DNA from: Desarmillaria ectypa
Lineage: Eukaryota; Basidiomycota; Agaricomycetes; Agaricales; Physalacriaceae
Length of the DNA stretch: 64,000 nucleotides
Direction: 5' to 3'
Assembly (NCBI GenBank): GCA_030407005.1
Contig: JAUDYN010000008.1
Location: 1,922,001-1,986,000, forward strand
The notes beneath the pieces are model-generated. The model saw only the letters and a program-made list of their open reading frames with translations. It did not search any database and was not told the DNA's origin. Shown here one piece after another: positions 1-11,866 of this stretch. How positions within the stretch are numbered: position 1 is the stretch's first letter; each line of letters starts with the position of its first letter. A program made the position numbers and the translations under genes.

Positions 1-1
1 C

Positions 2-124
2 CAGCTAAAGAAAGCAATAGGTAGAGGTCTAAGGGTCCAGTTCATCCTTCCGGAACCCGATGACGAGTCTGATTGGGACTCAGAATCGGGAGATGAATAT
101 TACCTGTACGATGATTCCTCTTGA
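2..124 (+). CDS. C-terminal tail of F-box/LRR-like protein (partial)
   Basis: Only the last 40 codons lie in the window, read from base 2 to a TGA at 122-124. The tail is first basic and hydrophobic and then strongly acidic and aromatic, ending DEYYLYDDSS. The complete F-box/LRR-like protein at 32.5-34.1 kb ends with the same architecture: a helix of K/E/Q, a beta-like IIEYV segment, then an acid and aromatic tail ending SDSDSDW. From that resemblance I infer that this is the end of a member of the same family. The 5' part lies outside the window, so no F-box can be checked. Confidence 0.5.
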   Translation, partial: QLKKAIGRGLRVQFILPEPDDESDWDSESGDEYYLYDDSS

Positions 125-219
125 TACAGATAACGCAATTCTAGACTATAATTGCAAAAAATCTTTCCTGTTGATGTTCCGTGAAAGCGAATAGCTGAAC
201 TTAAATAATTGCGGACATC

Positions 220-1314
220 CTACTCCCAAACTAGCTTCCCATTGTCATCAACGGTAGCCATCATCCCACCACTTATTTTCTTCCCACCCTTCCCCCTCGA
301 GAGCTCTGCCATCCGAGTCTTTTCTAGCTCTTTGTGGTGCTTTGCAAGCGCTGCCAGCCTCTCTTTCTCAGCCTCAGCCTTGACCGCCTTCTCGGTCGCC
401 TTCCGGGCAGCATTCTGCCGCTGACGCTTTGTCTGCGGTTGGTTGGGTGTTGGTGTGGTTTCTGATATCCATAACTTGGTGATTAGTTTAGCATGAAGCT
501 AATGGAGGACTCACTGTTCGTCTTCGACGACAAGTTCGCAGTAGTAGCGTTACGCGACCCACGGCTCCGCTTCACAACTCCCCAGCCCTCGTCATCGTCT
601 TCTACATCGTGTACATCTTCATAGTCACCCCACGAGAAGCCTGCAGCAGGGACTGCTCTTGACGATGACTCGGAAGTAGTAGACCGAGTAGGTGTAGTCG
701 TTCCAGTGTTGGAGTTACTATATGATAGGTAAGCATGTCATGAGTAAAAAAAGTCGGCAGGTACGCAACTTGTCGGTTTCACCGCTAGTTAGTACTTGGG
801 ATACCTCAACGGTAGGATCAACTTGGGGTTTGGGGGTTTTTGTCATTGTTGGTGGCTCTGAAGGTGGGGGAGGTGATGGTGGGATTTGAGCAGACGAGGA
901 AGGTGACTGAGATTCTGCCTTAGCCGCAGCGCTCTTCTTCTTTCCTTTATTCTTCTTTTTCGGCAAGGATGTTGTTGACTCCTTCGATGCTACAAGAGTA
1001 TCAGGAGGAACTTTAGCAGCCTCAAAGTCGCCTGGAATACCCTCCACAGGACTCGCGACTGGTGCCTCTTTCTGCTCAACCGCAGCACTGGTGTTGCTGT
1101 CCTGGAGCGAGGCAGACGTTTCTTTCCCTCTGGCCTTCCCTTTGGCCTTCCCCTTCTTCTTCCCCTTCGTTTCCGGAAGTGGCGGCTTAGCTCTGTCCTG
1201 TGACGAATTTGAAATTTGGACCACAGCAAAGCCCACAGCGCCGGCGACTGCGACAGCAGTCAAGGCTGTTTCGGCGGACACAGAGGAAAATATGGTGCTT
1301 TGAGTCTGGCCCAT
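220..1314 (-). CDS. Lysine-rich protein with N-terminal membrane segment, unknown function
   Basis: Three exons. Exon 1 starts with ATG at 1314 and encodes a hydrophobic stretch at about residues 15-37 (ALTAVAVAGAVGFAVVQ), then a Lys/Gly-rich block, a second KKKNKGKKK block and a Pro/Ser-rich linker. Exon 2 (about 717-515) encodes an acidic segment with WGDYEDVHDVEDDDEGW. Exon 3 (461-220) encodes a charged coiled-coil-like helix (KERLAALAKHHKELEKTRM) and ends MMATVDDNGKLVWE. The exon 2/3 junction (donor at 514, acceptor at 462) keeps frame cleanly. The exon 1/2 junction does not: the obvious intron 718-764 is one base out of frame. The layout suggests a membrane-anchored protein with a basic cytosolic tail. 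I do not recognise a characterised family. Confidence 0.7.
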
Positions 1315-1809
1315 ATAAATAGTATAGGAACAAGAGGATGAATGAATGGATGAAATGCAAGTTCGGACTTGAAATACGGTGCAAGGATGGTGGTGGTGAC
1401 GTGGAGAAAGAAATATTCTGCGAAAACGTGATCACTTACAAACGCGTTCGATTCCAACGCGTACCATTCCCAGGAGCACATGATTTTTATTTGAGGGTGA
1501 AAAGACTTGCTAAAGAAGGATATTGGTAAAGGAGGTGTTGGTATCTGTACAGTTGAATGTTACGAGAGGGAGTTAGGTTCTGGACATTCCCGTCCGTGAT
1601 GTGTAACGTAGATGATGGCAGCAAGGGACCCCAACTATACAGAGAAGAGCTACTCTAAAAATATATCGAATGCAGCTTTAAAAGCGTATATGCACATACA
1701 AAAATGAGGGTGTAGGGTATCTCGAACAATGACAACATTGGAAAAGTATGATAATACAAGATGTGAAGGGTGAAATGAAAGTGGAGGCAATAAAGCAGGG
1801 TCAGAAATT
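1315..1809. other. Intergenic: promoter of the 1314 gene and 3' flank of the serine-rich gene
   Basis: No coding region is supported. The stretch holds the upstream region of the minus-strand gene starting at 1314, including two ACGCGT hexamers at 1442-1447 and 1457-1462, and the A-rich 3' flank of the gene that ends at 1810. Confidence 0.6.
1442..1462. promoter_or_regulatory. Two ACGCGT hexamers 15 bp apart
   Basis: Two perfect ACGCGT palindromes (1442-1447 and 1457-1462), each preceded by A, lie about 130-145 nt upstream of the ATG at 1314. ACGCGT is the MCB element bound by MBF (Mbp1/Swi6) in other fungi. Regulation is inferred only. Confidence 0.35.
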
Positions 1810-4800
1810 TCAGTCAACCTCACTATCGCTCACAGTCGCGGCTGAGAACCGCAACTGATCCGATGCTAGACCGTCATTGCCTCTGAGATGAAGCGTTCCT
1901 CCTGCTCGGGCGCTCCTCTCCAACAGATCATTCCACATGTCTGCCTTTTCTTGCTCAGTCCAAGCAGGTTTTACCGTTGCTCGGTCACGGAACTGAGCTG
2001 TAGGTGATGACGATGTAGCAAAGGTGCTTGCGTAGGAGCGGGGTCGAGTTGTCGCATGTGAGGAAGTGGACACACGATTCGGGTCCGTAAGAGTGTCGGG
2101 AATAGGTAGAGGTGAGGAGAAGCGTGGTATGGAGGGCAACTTTCGGATAGGAGACGATACTTTCGACGTACTGGGACTGAGTCTATGTTGACTACGGGAA
2201 GGTCGAAAAGGTGCGGTTTTCATATCGGCATCAATGTCAGCAGTGGTGAATTCCGCAGAAGCTGATGGTTTACGACCCGCAAAAGCATTGATAGGTGCTG
2301 ACGTGGAGAACTCTGGGATTGTGGGCGAAGCTCGGACGGAGTCTTTTGGCGGTTTCCATGCAAATCTGGGAGGTGTCGGCAAAGACGGCAGCGATTCTTC
2401 AGAAGGTATCCAGCTTTCCGGTGATGACGTCGATCTATGTACCGAGTGCTGGGTAATCTTCCCCAGCGACTTTCGATGACGAAGCTTGGAATCATCTCCT
2501 TCAGCAGGCATGTTCTTGGTCAATTTGTACAATTTGCCTGGAGGAATGGTGTGTTGACCAACAACAGTGTCAGGAACAGGCGGTGGGACTTCATCCCCAT
2601 ACGATGACGACGACGATCGCTGAGATTGCGTCCGTTGGAAAAACTTTGAAGACGCGACATCCGAAGATCCTGGAGAAGATGAACGCGTTGTTATACTCCG
2701 TCTGCGGCCTCTAGGCGAATTGGAAGAGATGGCAGGTACGGAATGTGGAGAACGTATCGCGGGGCCTTGAGGTGATTGCGATGGCCGCCCACCGGAAATC
2801 GATGTTCGAGTTTGCATGAACCTCGACAATGCTCCAGCTTGAGCTTGAGGGGCATTTCCATGACCATCCATTGATTTGGGACCGTAGTTCATTGAGGCAT
2901 AATCTTTGGGGAGTGCGGGAACAGGTGGCAGGCTACTGGACGGAGAACCCGAAGGCGAATCCATGAATTTGTCCCGTAAGCCACCTGTACTAATGCGCTT
3001 TATCAACTTCCACAACTTCTTGCCTCCTCCGTTGCCTGGTTCAGACTTCGTTTCAGACTTCTGCGTACCAGGGACATCCTCGAATGCTAAATCAAAAGTG
3101 GAGTCTTTAGCCACCGAGGTTGCCGTCCTAGGCGTTTTCGAGGCTGGAATAGTGGGTTCATCGATGGATTTTGCGTGGGTGTCCACCAACAGTCGGGGAG
3201 ACTTGATAATTTCCTCAGTCTTGGAACCGTCCAAAACGGGTCTCCGATGCCCTCTCCGCTCCTGCAAACTGGTACGGCCCCGCCCCGCCCCTGATTCTAG
3301 TTCGCGTTCGCGGCCAACGGACGGAAGCTCAATCTTCTCCCATTCCATGTCGTCGTTTGGAACTCCCATACTGCCCTTCCGCCACCTCCCCGACAGTTTA
3401 CGTGATAGCGACCTGTTCAGACTCTTGGACGTACGAGGTTTACCAACAGATACGCTTGCGGTGCGATGACCGATACCCGAACCCAACCCGTTGGCAAACT
3501 GCGAACCAAGACTATATCCTGACCATGAGTCCTCCGGTCCACCGACGGCAACCACCTTTCCCGAAGTCGAACCGAAGACAGTGTAATATGGCGCTGAAGG
3601 TGGCGACGGCGGAGAAGATACAGGATTATCCGGCAAACGAGATGTGCTCGCTTCAGGGGTATTACCGACTTTCGGTGTAGCATGACCAGTGGAGGACCCA
3701 GACGAAGAGGACGGAGGTGTGAACATGCCCTTCTCTTTCGTGCGCTTTTCCTGCTCCTCCTTCTGTCTCTTTCGCTCCTCCAACTGTTGTTGCTTGTACG
3801 CCATTGCCACTGCCCCTGCAGGTGTTAGCCCGAATGTATCTGCACCCTCTCCACTCGGGTGGTGACTCGGTAGGGGACTAGCAGAAAGAGATCTTGATCT
3901 TGACACCATTCCAGTTCGCGGCTTCAGTTTGGCCTCCGTATACGATGCAGGAAATATGGCAGGGTTAGGCACCTTGGCGCCATTGCTCGGCCTCCTCTTC
4001 AAGACGTTCTTTGCACATTTATTCGTCGAAAAGTTATTCTGCATAACTGTTGTCGAAGTCGGTAGAGGCAATGTGTAGCCGAGACTAAGAAAAGAATGAT
4101 CTTCATCACCTTCAGAGTTCGTCCCTGCTCTAACACCAAGTCGCTCCCTGACCTGGGAACTGAGCCGTCCCGGAGAACTACGATAACCGCCTCCTCCTGC
4201 ATCGTCGTCGCTGCTCACCAGAGTACCAGCTCTGTTTGCACTGCGCCCCAGTGATCGATAGCCATCTGAATCAGAACCTGATAGAATAGACGCGGGTTTG
4301 GATAACAAACGTTTCATGTCGTCCAATGCAAGTTTGTGAGGAATATCATCAAGCGCCGGAGAGGACGATGTCGGTTTCGTACGGGACTCGTATGGATGAT
4401 TAGATAACAAGTCACCAGACGTTTTCCGGGAATGAGGGAAGCTGGCAGCGGAAGATGAGGGCAATGATGTGGGCGGCGTATGAGAGGGTACCGAAGCTCC
4501 ACGTGAAGAGGACGTGGTCGTCGAGGACAGGGATGGTAGAGAGAGGGACCGTGAACTGGGCGTAGAAGCTTGTCTTGACGACAAGACATTTGCGGAGGCC
4601 GTCCTTCCAAAAGTGGATGCATTGGGGGGTGAGGGGAGTTCATGTTCAGGTAAAGTTTCGGCGCGAACGTGTGGCGTCCGTAAAGAAGAAGAAGAAGAGG
4701 TTGACATGGTAGTTGAGGACGACTTGCGCGTCGAATGATATGAAGGGGTGGCTGACCAGCCCTGGTTATCAGAAAAAGATGAATTCCACAGAAAACGAAC

Positions 4801-6075
4801 GTACAAGGCAGATGGGAATCTTGTTGCGGTATTGACGGTCGTGACGATGGAGGTTTGTAATTCGGGGTAGGACTCGGATTCGACTCTGATGAAACAACTT
4901 GTAAGTATCTGCTCATATTAACAAGATTGATCACGCACGAGAGGGCATTCGGGAATTAGAGGGAGATTTAGAGGTCGTTAGTATCGTTGTATTTGCGGGG
5001 TCTGTCGCGCAATCAGGACTTCAGCGTTGGGCGGTCAAGTTGAGTCGATAACGATACCATTCATATTATGTGATTTGGATGACGAGAAATGTGCTTTCAT
5101 TCAAATCGAAATGAAGGTCTGAGATAACAAGAAGACAACACGGTGACGTACCTGAAGCAACTTCCTCATTTCTGCCAGGAGGTCGTCTAAATGCTGAACG
5201 GAAGTGAGATGACGGGATTATGAGAAAAGTCGGATGCATACATCTGTGGCTTGTACTTGAAGTTTGCCCAGCATGCTGCGACGTTGGTGAGGTCGATGCT
5301 ACTGCAAGCAGATTAAATTAGAATGTCGTGTCTTAGGGGGAACTTTGACACACCGGCTCTTGGAGCGACGAAATCACCAGCGGCTGCGTAATATGACTAC
5401 AATAACTTTCAGAAGAAAGATAAGGCGTACCGGAGTGCAGTGACTTGGAGATCAACATGCTGGTGCTCGATCTCGACGATGATTCTGAGACCAAGTGTGA
5501 GCAAGTAGCAATGTCCTCAAAAAACATGCAAACACACCCTGTGGAACTAGCATACCTTGATTCATCTTTTCGACTGAGTGTCCGGATGATTGCGCAAATC
5601 CAACAGGAAAGGCTGAGACTGAGCTACCACCTTGTCGAGCGTCAGTCGTTTGAACAAGTGTAGCACGACGATCAGTCTCCCATTCCCTCGGTCCCTCTTC
5701 AAAGAATGTTGGGGTTGTCAGTGAGGCAGCAGCCCGTCGTACTCCAGATGAATCAGCTGAAGGACTGAGTAGTGTCCCGGTACGAGAAGATAAACGATTA
5801 GGTAGATGAGAGTTGATGGCAGGTTTTGTAAGGGTTGTAGGCACGGATTCGGATGTATTTCTTGGTTCACTGGGCCGGCTACACAGGAGTGGAGTATTAT
5901 TAGACGCGTTTGCAATTATGTCACGGCTGCCGTTCCCCAAAGTAGTTGATGGTGTTGATGATGAAGTAGTAACTACGGTGGTGCGAATGCTCCGTCGAGA
6001 TAACGTTAGCGTATCTGAATTTGATGGGTTGGCAATAGGTCGTCGAGGATGAGTATTGGATTCCGCAAACGACAT
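1810..6075 (-). CDS. Large serine/proline-rich protein (about 1246 aa), basidiomycete-type, unknown function
   Basis: What looks like two or three separate open frames is one gene. Seven exons join in frame: 6075-5556, 5484-5431, 5383-5354, 5301-5242, 5193-5152, 4897-4805 and 4751-1810 (520, 54, 30, 60, 42, 93 and 2942 nt; total 3741 nt, 1246 codons plus stop). All introns are GT-AG; the last uses the second AG after a TGATAAC branch-like site because the first AG is only a few bases away. The protein starts MSFAESNTHPRRP and is low-complexity Ser/Pro/Thr/Arg throughout. It contains a Glu/Lys/Gln-rich segment (KQQQLEERKRQKEEQEKR) that could form a coiled coil, and ends with a WTEQEKADMWNDLLERSAR helix. 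No catalytic domain is visible. It may be a scaffold or cell-polarity protein, but that is a guess. An additional upstream exon around 6246-6146 cannot be excluded. Confidence 0.75.
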
Positions 6076-7687
6076 GGAAAGCAGGCTTGAGAAACTAGGA
6101 AACTCATATAAGCATAGAATCAGGAGCAAGCAAGAAAATCGTACCTCAAAACTAGAGTCTATAGCTGGAATCAAAAGGGTACCGGTAGCCTGGGCAGCAT
6201 GATCATCAGGTGGAAAGGGTTGGAAGAGGACGGGGGAGCTACGCACATGTTTTATTACTGAGACGCAGAGGAGTGGTATTCACCAATCAAATTTGACGTC
6301 TCGAGATTAATTGGGACCACACGTGTAGTGGATACGACGTCACAAAACACGAGAAAATTGCACGGCAGAGAACGATTTAATCAGGTAAGAGTAGTGTCCA
6401 GCAGGCAAGAAGTTCAAGGAGTGGATATGCGGCAAGGGCTATCAAAAGAATGTGAAGGTAAAAGAATGACGAGGGTAAGGACGATACCAGGAAGTGGACA
6501 ATTTTTTTCGGAGAAAATGCACGTGAGGGAGAATGAGCAGGCGATGTTACGTTTTGCCGCTGTTTGTCATAATCTCCATGGATACACATCATCGAAAGAT
6601 AAAGATAATCAATGATTGAATTTTGTAAAGCTATCCTGACTCGAAGCAGACATTTGTATCCGTAATTTTCAGCTTGACATCCTGACATTTTATGCCAGCT
6701 CGACTTTTTTGTTGGCAGATGTATGTATGTGAACCTTGCCTATGCTTCTGAGAATCCCAGCTAGGTACACAGATGCAGGGATCCCTGCCTTCTCGGAGCA
6801 ATCCTATCCTGCACAGGCACAATAAGGTACTTCTCAACTAGGGCCAACTTTACATGTCCCGTAGGCCGCATACTTTTCCGCACAGCAATCATATTAATGT
6901 CATCGGCCTGTTTAGATGTTCATCGACTTCAACATTGAACCGTTTTGACTAGTCGAACCTACAATAGTTCCTTTAACTGTACGTTATCCGGGCATCCGCT
7001 GATCCTATAAATTACCTGACCCCTCGTTGTAAGACGATTTCGTTGTTAAATGCAGGCTTTTGGGAGCGCCGGTTTTGACTCGTTCTTATCGTCTGAGTAG
7101 AAATGAGAATGCATTTTCCGAACGTTGCGCCATCAGTGCGCAGATGTTCAAAAAGTATTCCTGGAACCGAGGGACTGGTTATAATCGTCTACATGGGTGT
7201 GATGGGAGCCGAGAACTTACGCGGAAGCATTCGAGAATATTATGAGACTGCATGTGGATGTCCAGTATCTTTGTAAACAGGTAGGCATATAGTGATCTTC
7301 GTACATGGACTTCTTACGACAAAGTCAGCCGGAGAACGAGATTTTATGGGCAAGTAAGCTTGGGACTCGAAGCAGGGGGCTTGCTTCGATCAAACGAATT
7401 ATTTCTTCTAGTCACCAAAGAAACCCAGGATGACCGACTAGTAGGGAAGACTCCGAGAGGCAGACACATGCGATCATACGAGTATGCACAAATTGGCAAG
7501 CATAGAATCACGAGACGAAAGTTTTGTAGATTCCTTACGAGACGTCGCACACTATGAAGACGGCAGCATTACAGCCGACACTGTACAAGAAGGGGCAGTA
7601 CTATATGAATCCTACCGGAATGAATGAGAAACAGTATCCTGGGCCAGGTAGCATGAGAAAATATCATACCAATTTTCCCACTATATA
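6076..7687. other. Intergenic, no supported gene
   Basis: About 1.6 kb between the start of the serine-rich gene and the stop of the SDHAF4 gene. Open frames here are short, lack family resemblance and do not splice into a longer product. A short perfect inverted repeat (8-bp arms, 7-nt loop) sits at 7367-7389. I see no RNA gene. Confidence 0.55.
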
Positions 7688-8050
7688 TCAAAAGTCTGAC
7701 ACACGGCCCTTGAAGCTCCAATCCCCGCCGTCTTCTGTTCCCCACTGTTTGACGGGTTCCTGCTTGGGGCCACCTTGCTCTCCTGTCACTGGATTCACGT
7801 CACCATCGAAAGCCGGCTTCACGGGTTTCCGCGCATCGGGGTGCATTGCCAGTTCCGCTTCCACATCAGACAACAGAGTGCCCGAAGAAAGAGGTGCTTG
7901 GGCCTGGCGCTGAAGTTCCTCGAACTCCCTTTGAAGTTCCCGTGGAAGAGACGGAGGAGAAGGGCGGTTTAGATTGGACAGAGAACGACGGAAGCCCTGC
8001 ACAAGTGGGGCTGACCAGGGCGTTCTAGCAAAAATATGTGATAGCATCAT
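7688..8050 (-). CDS. SDHAF4: Succinate dehydrogenase assembly factor 4, mitochondrial
   Basis: Small single-exon gene. The C-terminus carries the hallmark of the SDHAF4/Sdh8 (DUF1674) family: NPVTGEQGGPKQEP, then a Trp-containing spacer and the terminal KGRVSDF. In yeast and animals this protein binds free FAD-loaded SdhA/Sdh1 in the matrix, shields it and promotes its joining with the iron-sulfur subunit. The frame is open from an ATG at 8101, but I prefer the ATG pair at 8050/8047: from there the N-terminus (MLSHIFARTPWSAPLVQ, then GFRRSLSN) is basic and lacks acidic residues, as expected of a matrix targeting signal. Length is then about 120 aa, normal for the family. It is divergent from CHL1, with only about 125 nt between the two starts. 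Confidence 0.9.
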   Translation of the reverse strand: MMLSHIFARTPWSAPLVQGFRRSLSNLNRPSPPSLPRELQREFEELQRQAQAPLSSGTLLSDVEAELAMHPDARKPVKPAFDGDVNPVTGEQGGPKQEPVKQWGTEDGGDWSFKGRVSDF

Positions 8051-8114
8051 TGAGAGAGCGGTCAAAATGTCTAATGTCCGAGAACTGTCCGACTTCGGCA
8101 TTCGGGCAAAGGCT

Positions 8115-8164
8115 CACGTGCTTATCATCATCGCGTCAATTTGATTTTTTCTCTTTGAACGCGT
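8115..8164. promoter_or_regulatory. Shared SDHAF4/CHL1 promoter with CACGTG and ACGCGT
   Basis: The short divergent spacer holds a CACGTG E-box at 8115-8120, a TCGCGT at about 8131-8136 and a perfect ACGCGT (MCB-like) at 8159-8164, 13 nt upstream of the CHL1 ATG. ACGCGT is the MBF element in yeasts. Function here is inferred from position and from the same hexamer upstream of RAD50 and DDB1. Confidence 0.45.
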
Positions 8165-8176
8165 CTGCCACCAGTT

Positions 8177-11100
8177 ATGTCGCTGAGCCTACCAACTCCC
8201 GATGAATTTCCGGCATTTCCATATTCTCCTCCTTATCCGATACAGGTAGAGCTCATGCGCCATCTTTATACGTCTATCGAGGAGAGGAAGGTGACTATCG
8301 TAGAGAGTCCAACTGGCACAGTACAATTCTTCACTTTTGGTAACCGGACTGTTAACTGACGCGCCCGAAGGGAAAAACGCTTAGCCTTTTATGTGCCAGC
8401 TTGACTTGGCTAACTGATGAGAAGAACCGCGCGAGAAAAGGCAAAATGGCAGTATTGGGGGAGTTTGACCAAGACGGTACGACTACACGTTCAAGAAGAA
8501 TATTTTGAGTTTTACTTCACAACCAGACGGCGACTGGGTGACTGCACATACCAGGGAACGTTTGAGAAGAGACTTGGAGGCTCAGGAGATTGAATATGAA
8601 GATCGATTGGCCAAGGCCAGGAAGAAAGAAGCCGAGATGAGGAAGATGGCAAGGGCGCGCGTCTCGAAGAAGGCCGTGGGTCCCATTGAATGGAATATTT
8701 CCTTTAGATCCTAATATTTTCTCAGAAGATGCAAGAGAAATACAAACCCGTTAACGACGAAGAAGATGACGATGTATTTCTTCCGGAAACTGAAGTTGCC
8801 GAGGACGATAATATATCGCCAGCGGTCAGAACATTGATGGCAAAGTAATATGCTCTGTTCCATCTGTTTCTGCCCAGTGTTAACACTCCACCCAGATTAG
8901 AGAAAGGTTCCAGGCAGGGCTTCCTGGACGAAGAAGAGCTGACGTGCACCAAAATCTACTACGCCTCACGCACACACTCTCAGTTGACTCAAATCATACC
9001 AGAAATGAAGAGATTAAAGCTCTTTCCGGTCGATAGCCAGTCGGCTTGCTCTTCGATGGCGTTACCCCGAAAACGTGTTGCTGTAGAATCAGACGATGAA
9101 GTTGACACAGACGCTGCAATATCGTATTCACGCACAGTATCGCTTGGCTCGCGAAAACAACTTTGTGTCAATGATGAGCTTCGTTCAAAGAAGAAAGACC
9201 TTGACGAAGCGTGTCGCGAACTGCTAGGCGGTTGGTTGTTTATGACAATGTCACGATATGCTCCAACTTAACGTCCTATTAGAGAAGGGGGATAAACGCT
9301 GTCAATTTTTGCCGCCTATGGATGATGATTATCGTATGGTTGAATTTAGGGATCAAATCCTGGTATTGTCCCATAGTTCCTTCTACGAAGCTTCACTCAT
9401 GTTAACTCAGGCCTCGCCAAAAGATATTGAAGACCTCGCCACCGCTGGTCGAATAGTTAATATATGCCCATACTTTAGCGCTAGACGCGCCATATCTCAA
9501 GCAGAGGTGAGGCTTATACTCAATAAGATGGCCTTCCTAACGATATGCAGCTCGTGACTTTACCTTATAATTTGCTGTTGCAAAAGCCTGCACGCGAAGC
9601 CCTCGGAATTAATCTAAAGGATCAAATCGTTATCATTGACGAAGCTCACAGTGAATTAGATTTCTGTCCTCATTCATCATCTCGCTAACAGCATTGATAG
9701 ACCTTATTCCAACCCTTCTGACGTTGTCAACGCACAAGTTGTCTCTTTCTACCTTGAAAACATCTTATAAACAAGTATGCATTTACGTTTCGAAGTTTCG
9801 TAACCGGCTTTCTCCCGTAAACATGCTGCACTTGAAACGTCTGGTCGCTTTTCTTGATGCATTGTCGGACTATACCGTATCCTGGAAGGAGGACGATGCA
9901 CGTCAAAATCAGAAGGTCGATATGCTTTCTGTATCCGAGCTCCTAGGGCGGCTTGGAAACAAGGTATCAGGTATTAATTTACTCGAGATTACGGGATATT
10001 TGACAACAAGTAGAGTCAGAGCGCCTTGCTAAATTTCACATTGCGTCAGTTGACAACTTCCTTTTCGTAGGTTGCAAGAAAGATTGCGAATTATTCTGAC
10101 AAGCAAGACGAAAAAAGAATGGGTGGGTTTCGTTTTGACATTATGTACTTATCAATTTTTGTTTAAATATCATTTCGTAGATTCAGCAAAGATTAAAAAG
10201 TCTACGAAGGGGGCAGTTCCACCTTTACATGCGGTTGAAGACTTGATGCGCTCACTGACAGCGACAAGCGAAGGTATGTACATTTATGCGTGTTATGTCT
10301 CAATATAATATCCGTTCTCTTCGCAGATGGCAGAATAAGCCTATCCCTTGTGGGAAACCCCGGTCACGAAGACGTTGAAATCAAGTACCAGCTCCTTAAT
10401 CCAGCGCCGCCATTTTTGGAGGTTGTCGAAGAAGCACGATCCGTCATTCTTGCGGGCGGAACCATGTCACCAGTACGTGGCGTTTTGAATAGCAATAGAG
10501 ATTCAGCATTTTACATTGTTGGCAGATATCCGATGTCATCAACCAACTGTTTGCGAATTTACCAAGTGAAAGGTTGACAAGTTTCTCTTGTGGTCATGTC
10601 ATCCCGCCTTGGAATCTGTTGCCGTTGACAATCTCCAAGGGCCCACGTGGCGGAGACCTCCAATATAAAGCTGAGAAGCAAGTGGACAAAGCTGTGGTAA
10701 GTCGAATGTATCTGCTATCTGCGATCAACAGATCTTTGAGTAATCGTCATATGCAAGATCGGAGAGCTGGGACAAATTATCCTGAATTTGACCAACATCG
10801 TTCCCGGTGGAATGATCGTGTTCTTTCCGTCGTATAGATTCCTGAACACGAGCAAGGATACTTGGAAAACCGGTGGTGTCATAGAAAAGTTCAACGCGAA
10901 AAAAAAGGTCAGTAAATGGTTCCGACACCTAAAAACAGACTTTTTCTGAATGATGTGGCAGGTATTCTTTGAACCAGACGAAGCCAAAGACGTTGATGAT
11001 GTCTTGCAAGGATTCTCATCTGCAGTTCGCTGTCCAGTAAGTAGCTCGCTGCGTGAATATGATTGATTCACTGGATGAGAACCAGGTGGACAACAAGAAA

Positions 11101-11587
11101 GGCGCATTGCTCTTCGCAGTTATTGGAGCAAAGCTATCCGAGGGCCTGAATTTTGCCGATGATTTAGCTCGAGCGGTAGTCATTATCGGACTTCCCTACG
11201 CAAACCTAGCATCTCCAGAACTCCGGGAGAGGATGAAATATGTAAAACGGCTGGAGGACAAAGGTCAGCTGAGGAAAGCGCAAGGCCAGAAGGATGCCGC
11301 AGCGGAGCTTTATGAGAACATGTGTATGAATGCTGTCAACCAAAGTATAGGTACGTTGTCGTGTACCGATGAAATCTGCCCGCTTATATGTAAACGCCAC
11401 AGGACGTGCAATAAGACACCGTGGGGATTGGGCGTCCCTGATTCTCCTTGACAAACGTTATGCATCATCAAATATTCGAAATAAGTTGCCGAAGTGGATT
11501 GGATCAGAGATGAAGGTTGCCCAGACATTTGGATCAGCCATGAAAGAGATGGGAGTTTTCTTTAGAAACAAAAAGCTACAAAATTAG
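8177..11587 (+). CDS. CHL1: ATP-dependent DNA helicase CHL1/DDX11 (XPD-like, Fe-S)
   Basis: Multi-exon gene (roughly 15 exons, short introns) that reads cleanly as a superfamily 2 iron-sulfur helicase. It begins [20 protein letters not shown] with the family's Q-like motif. Walker A is split by an intron ([17 protein letters not shown]). The four-cysteine iron-sulfur cluster region is present ([22 protein letters not shown]), followed by the DEAH box (VIIDEAHTLIDLI). The C-terminal half has [50 protein letters not shown] and the motif [22 protein letters not shown], ending RNKKLQN. CHL1/DDX11 acts in sister-chromatid cohesion and replication-fork processing in the nucleus. The CHL1-specific [18 protein letters not shown] region separates it from RAD3/XPD. 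No frame break was found, so the gene looks intact. Start chosen because upstream sequence is the short divergent promoter. Confidence 0.93.
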
Positions 11588-11866
11588 TACTAGTCAGCCC
11601 GACAAACTCCAAGACGGTGTAAAGCGGTATGTAATATATTCCTGTCGATGAAATCCGAAAACTGTCTGGATCCTGAGATAACAAAGAAGTGCATTGTCAT
11701 GCGCGATCAGTGACTGCAAATCATGAAAAGGAAATGCCGGCGGTTAGTTTCCGTGCCCATCCTCCTCTCTCAGTGTCACAGCACACTCCTTCCCTCTTCA
11801 ATCCTACTGCTGCAGGCTTCAGTATACCATCCAGGAGGTGTCTTACGGCTGTGTAGTAATGCAGGC

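Noticed and set aside
2906..3469. Open frame of 187 codons on the plus strand inside the serine-rich gene
   Set aside because: Antisense shadow of a low-complexity Ser/Arg-rich exon; no independent coding signature.
5452..6246. Separate small gene upstream of the serine-rich gene
   Set aside because: It splices in frame through five short exons into the 2.9-kb exon, so it is the 5' part of the same gene.
7367..7389. Perfect 8-bp inverted repeat with 7-nt loop
   Set aside because: Too short and isolated to call a terminator or element in a eukaryotic intergenic region.
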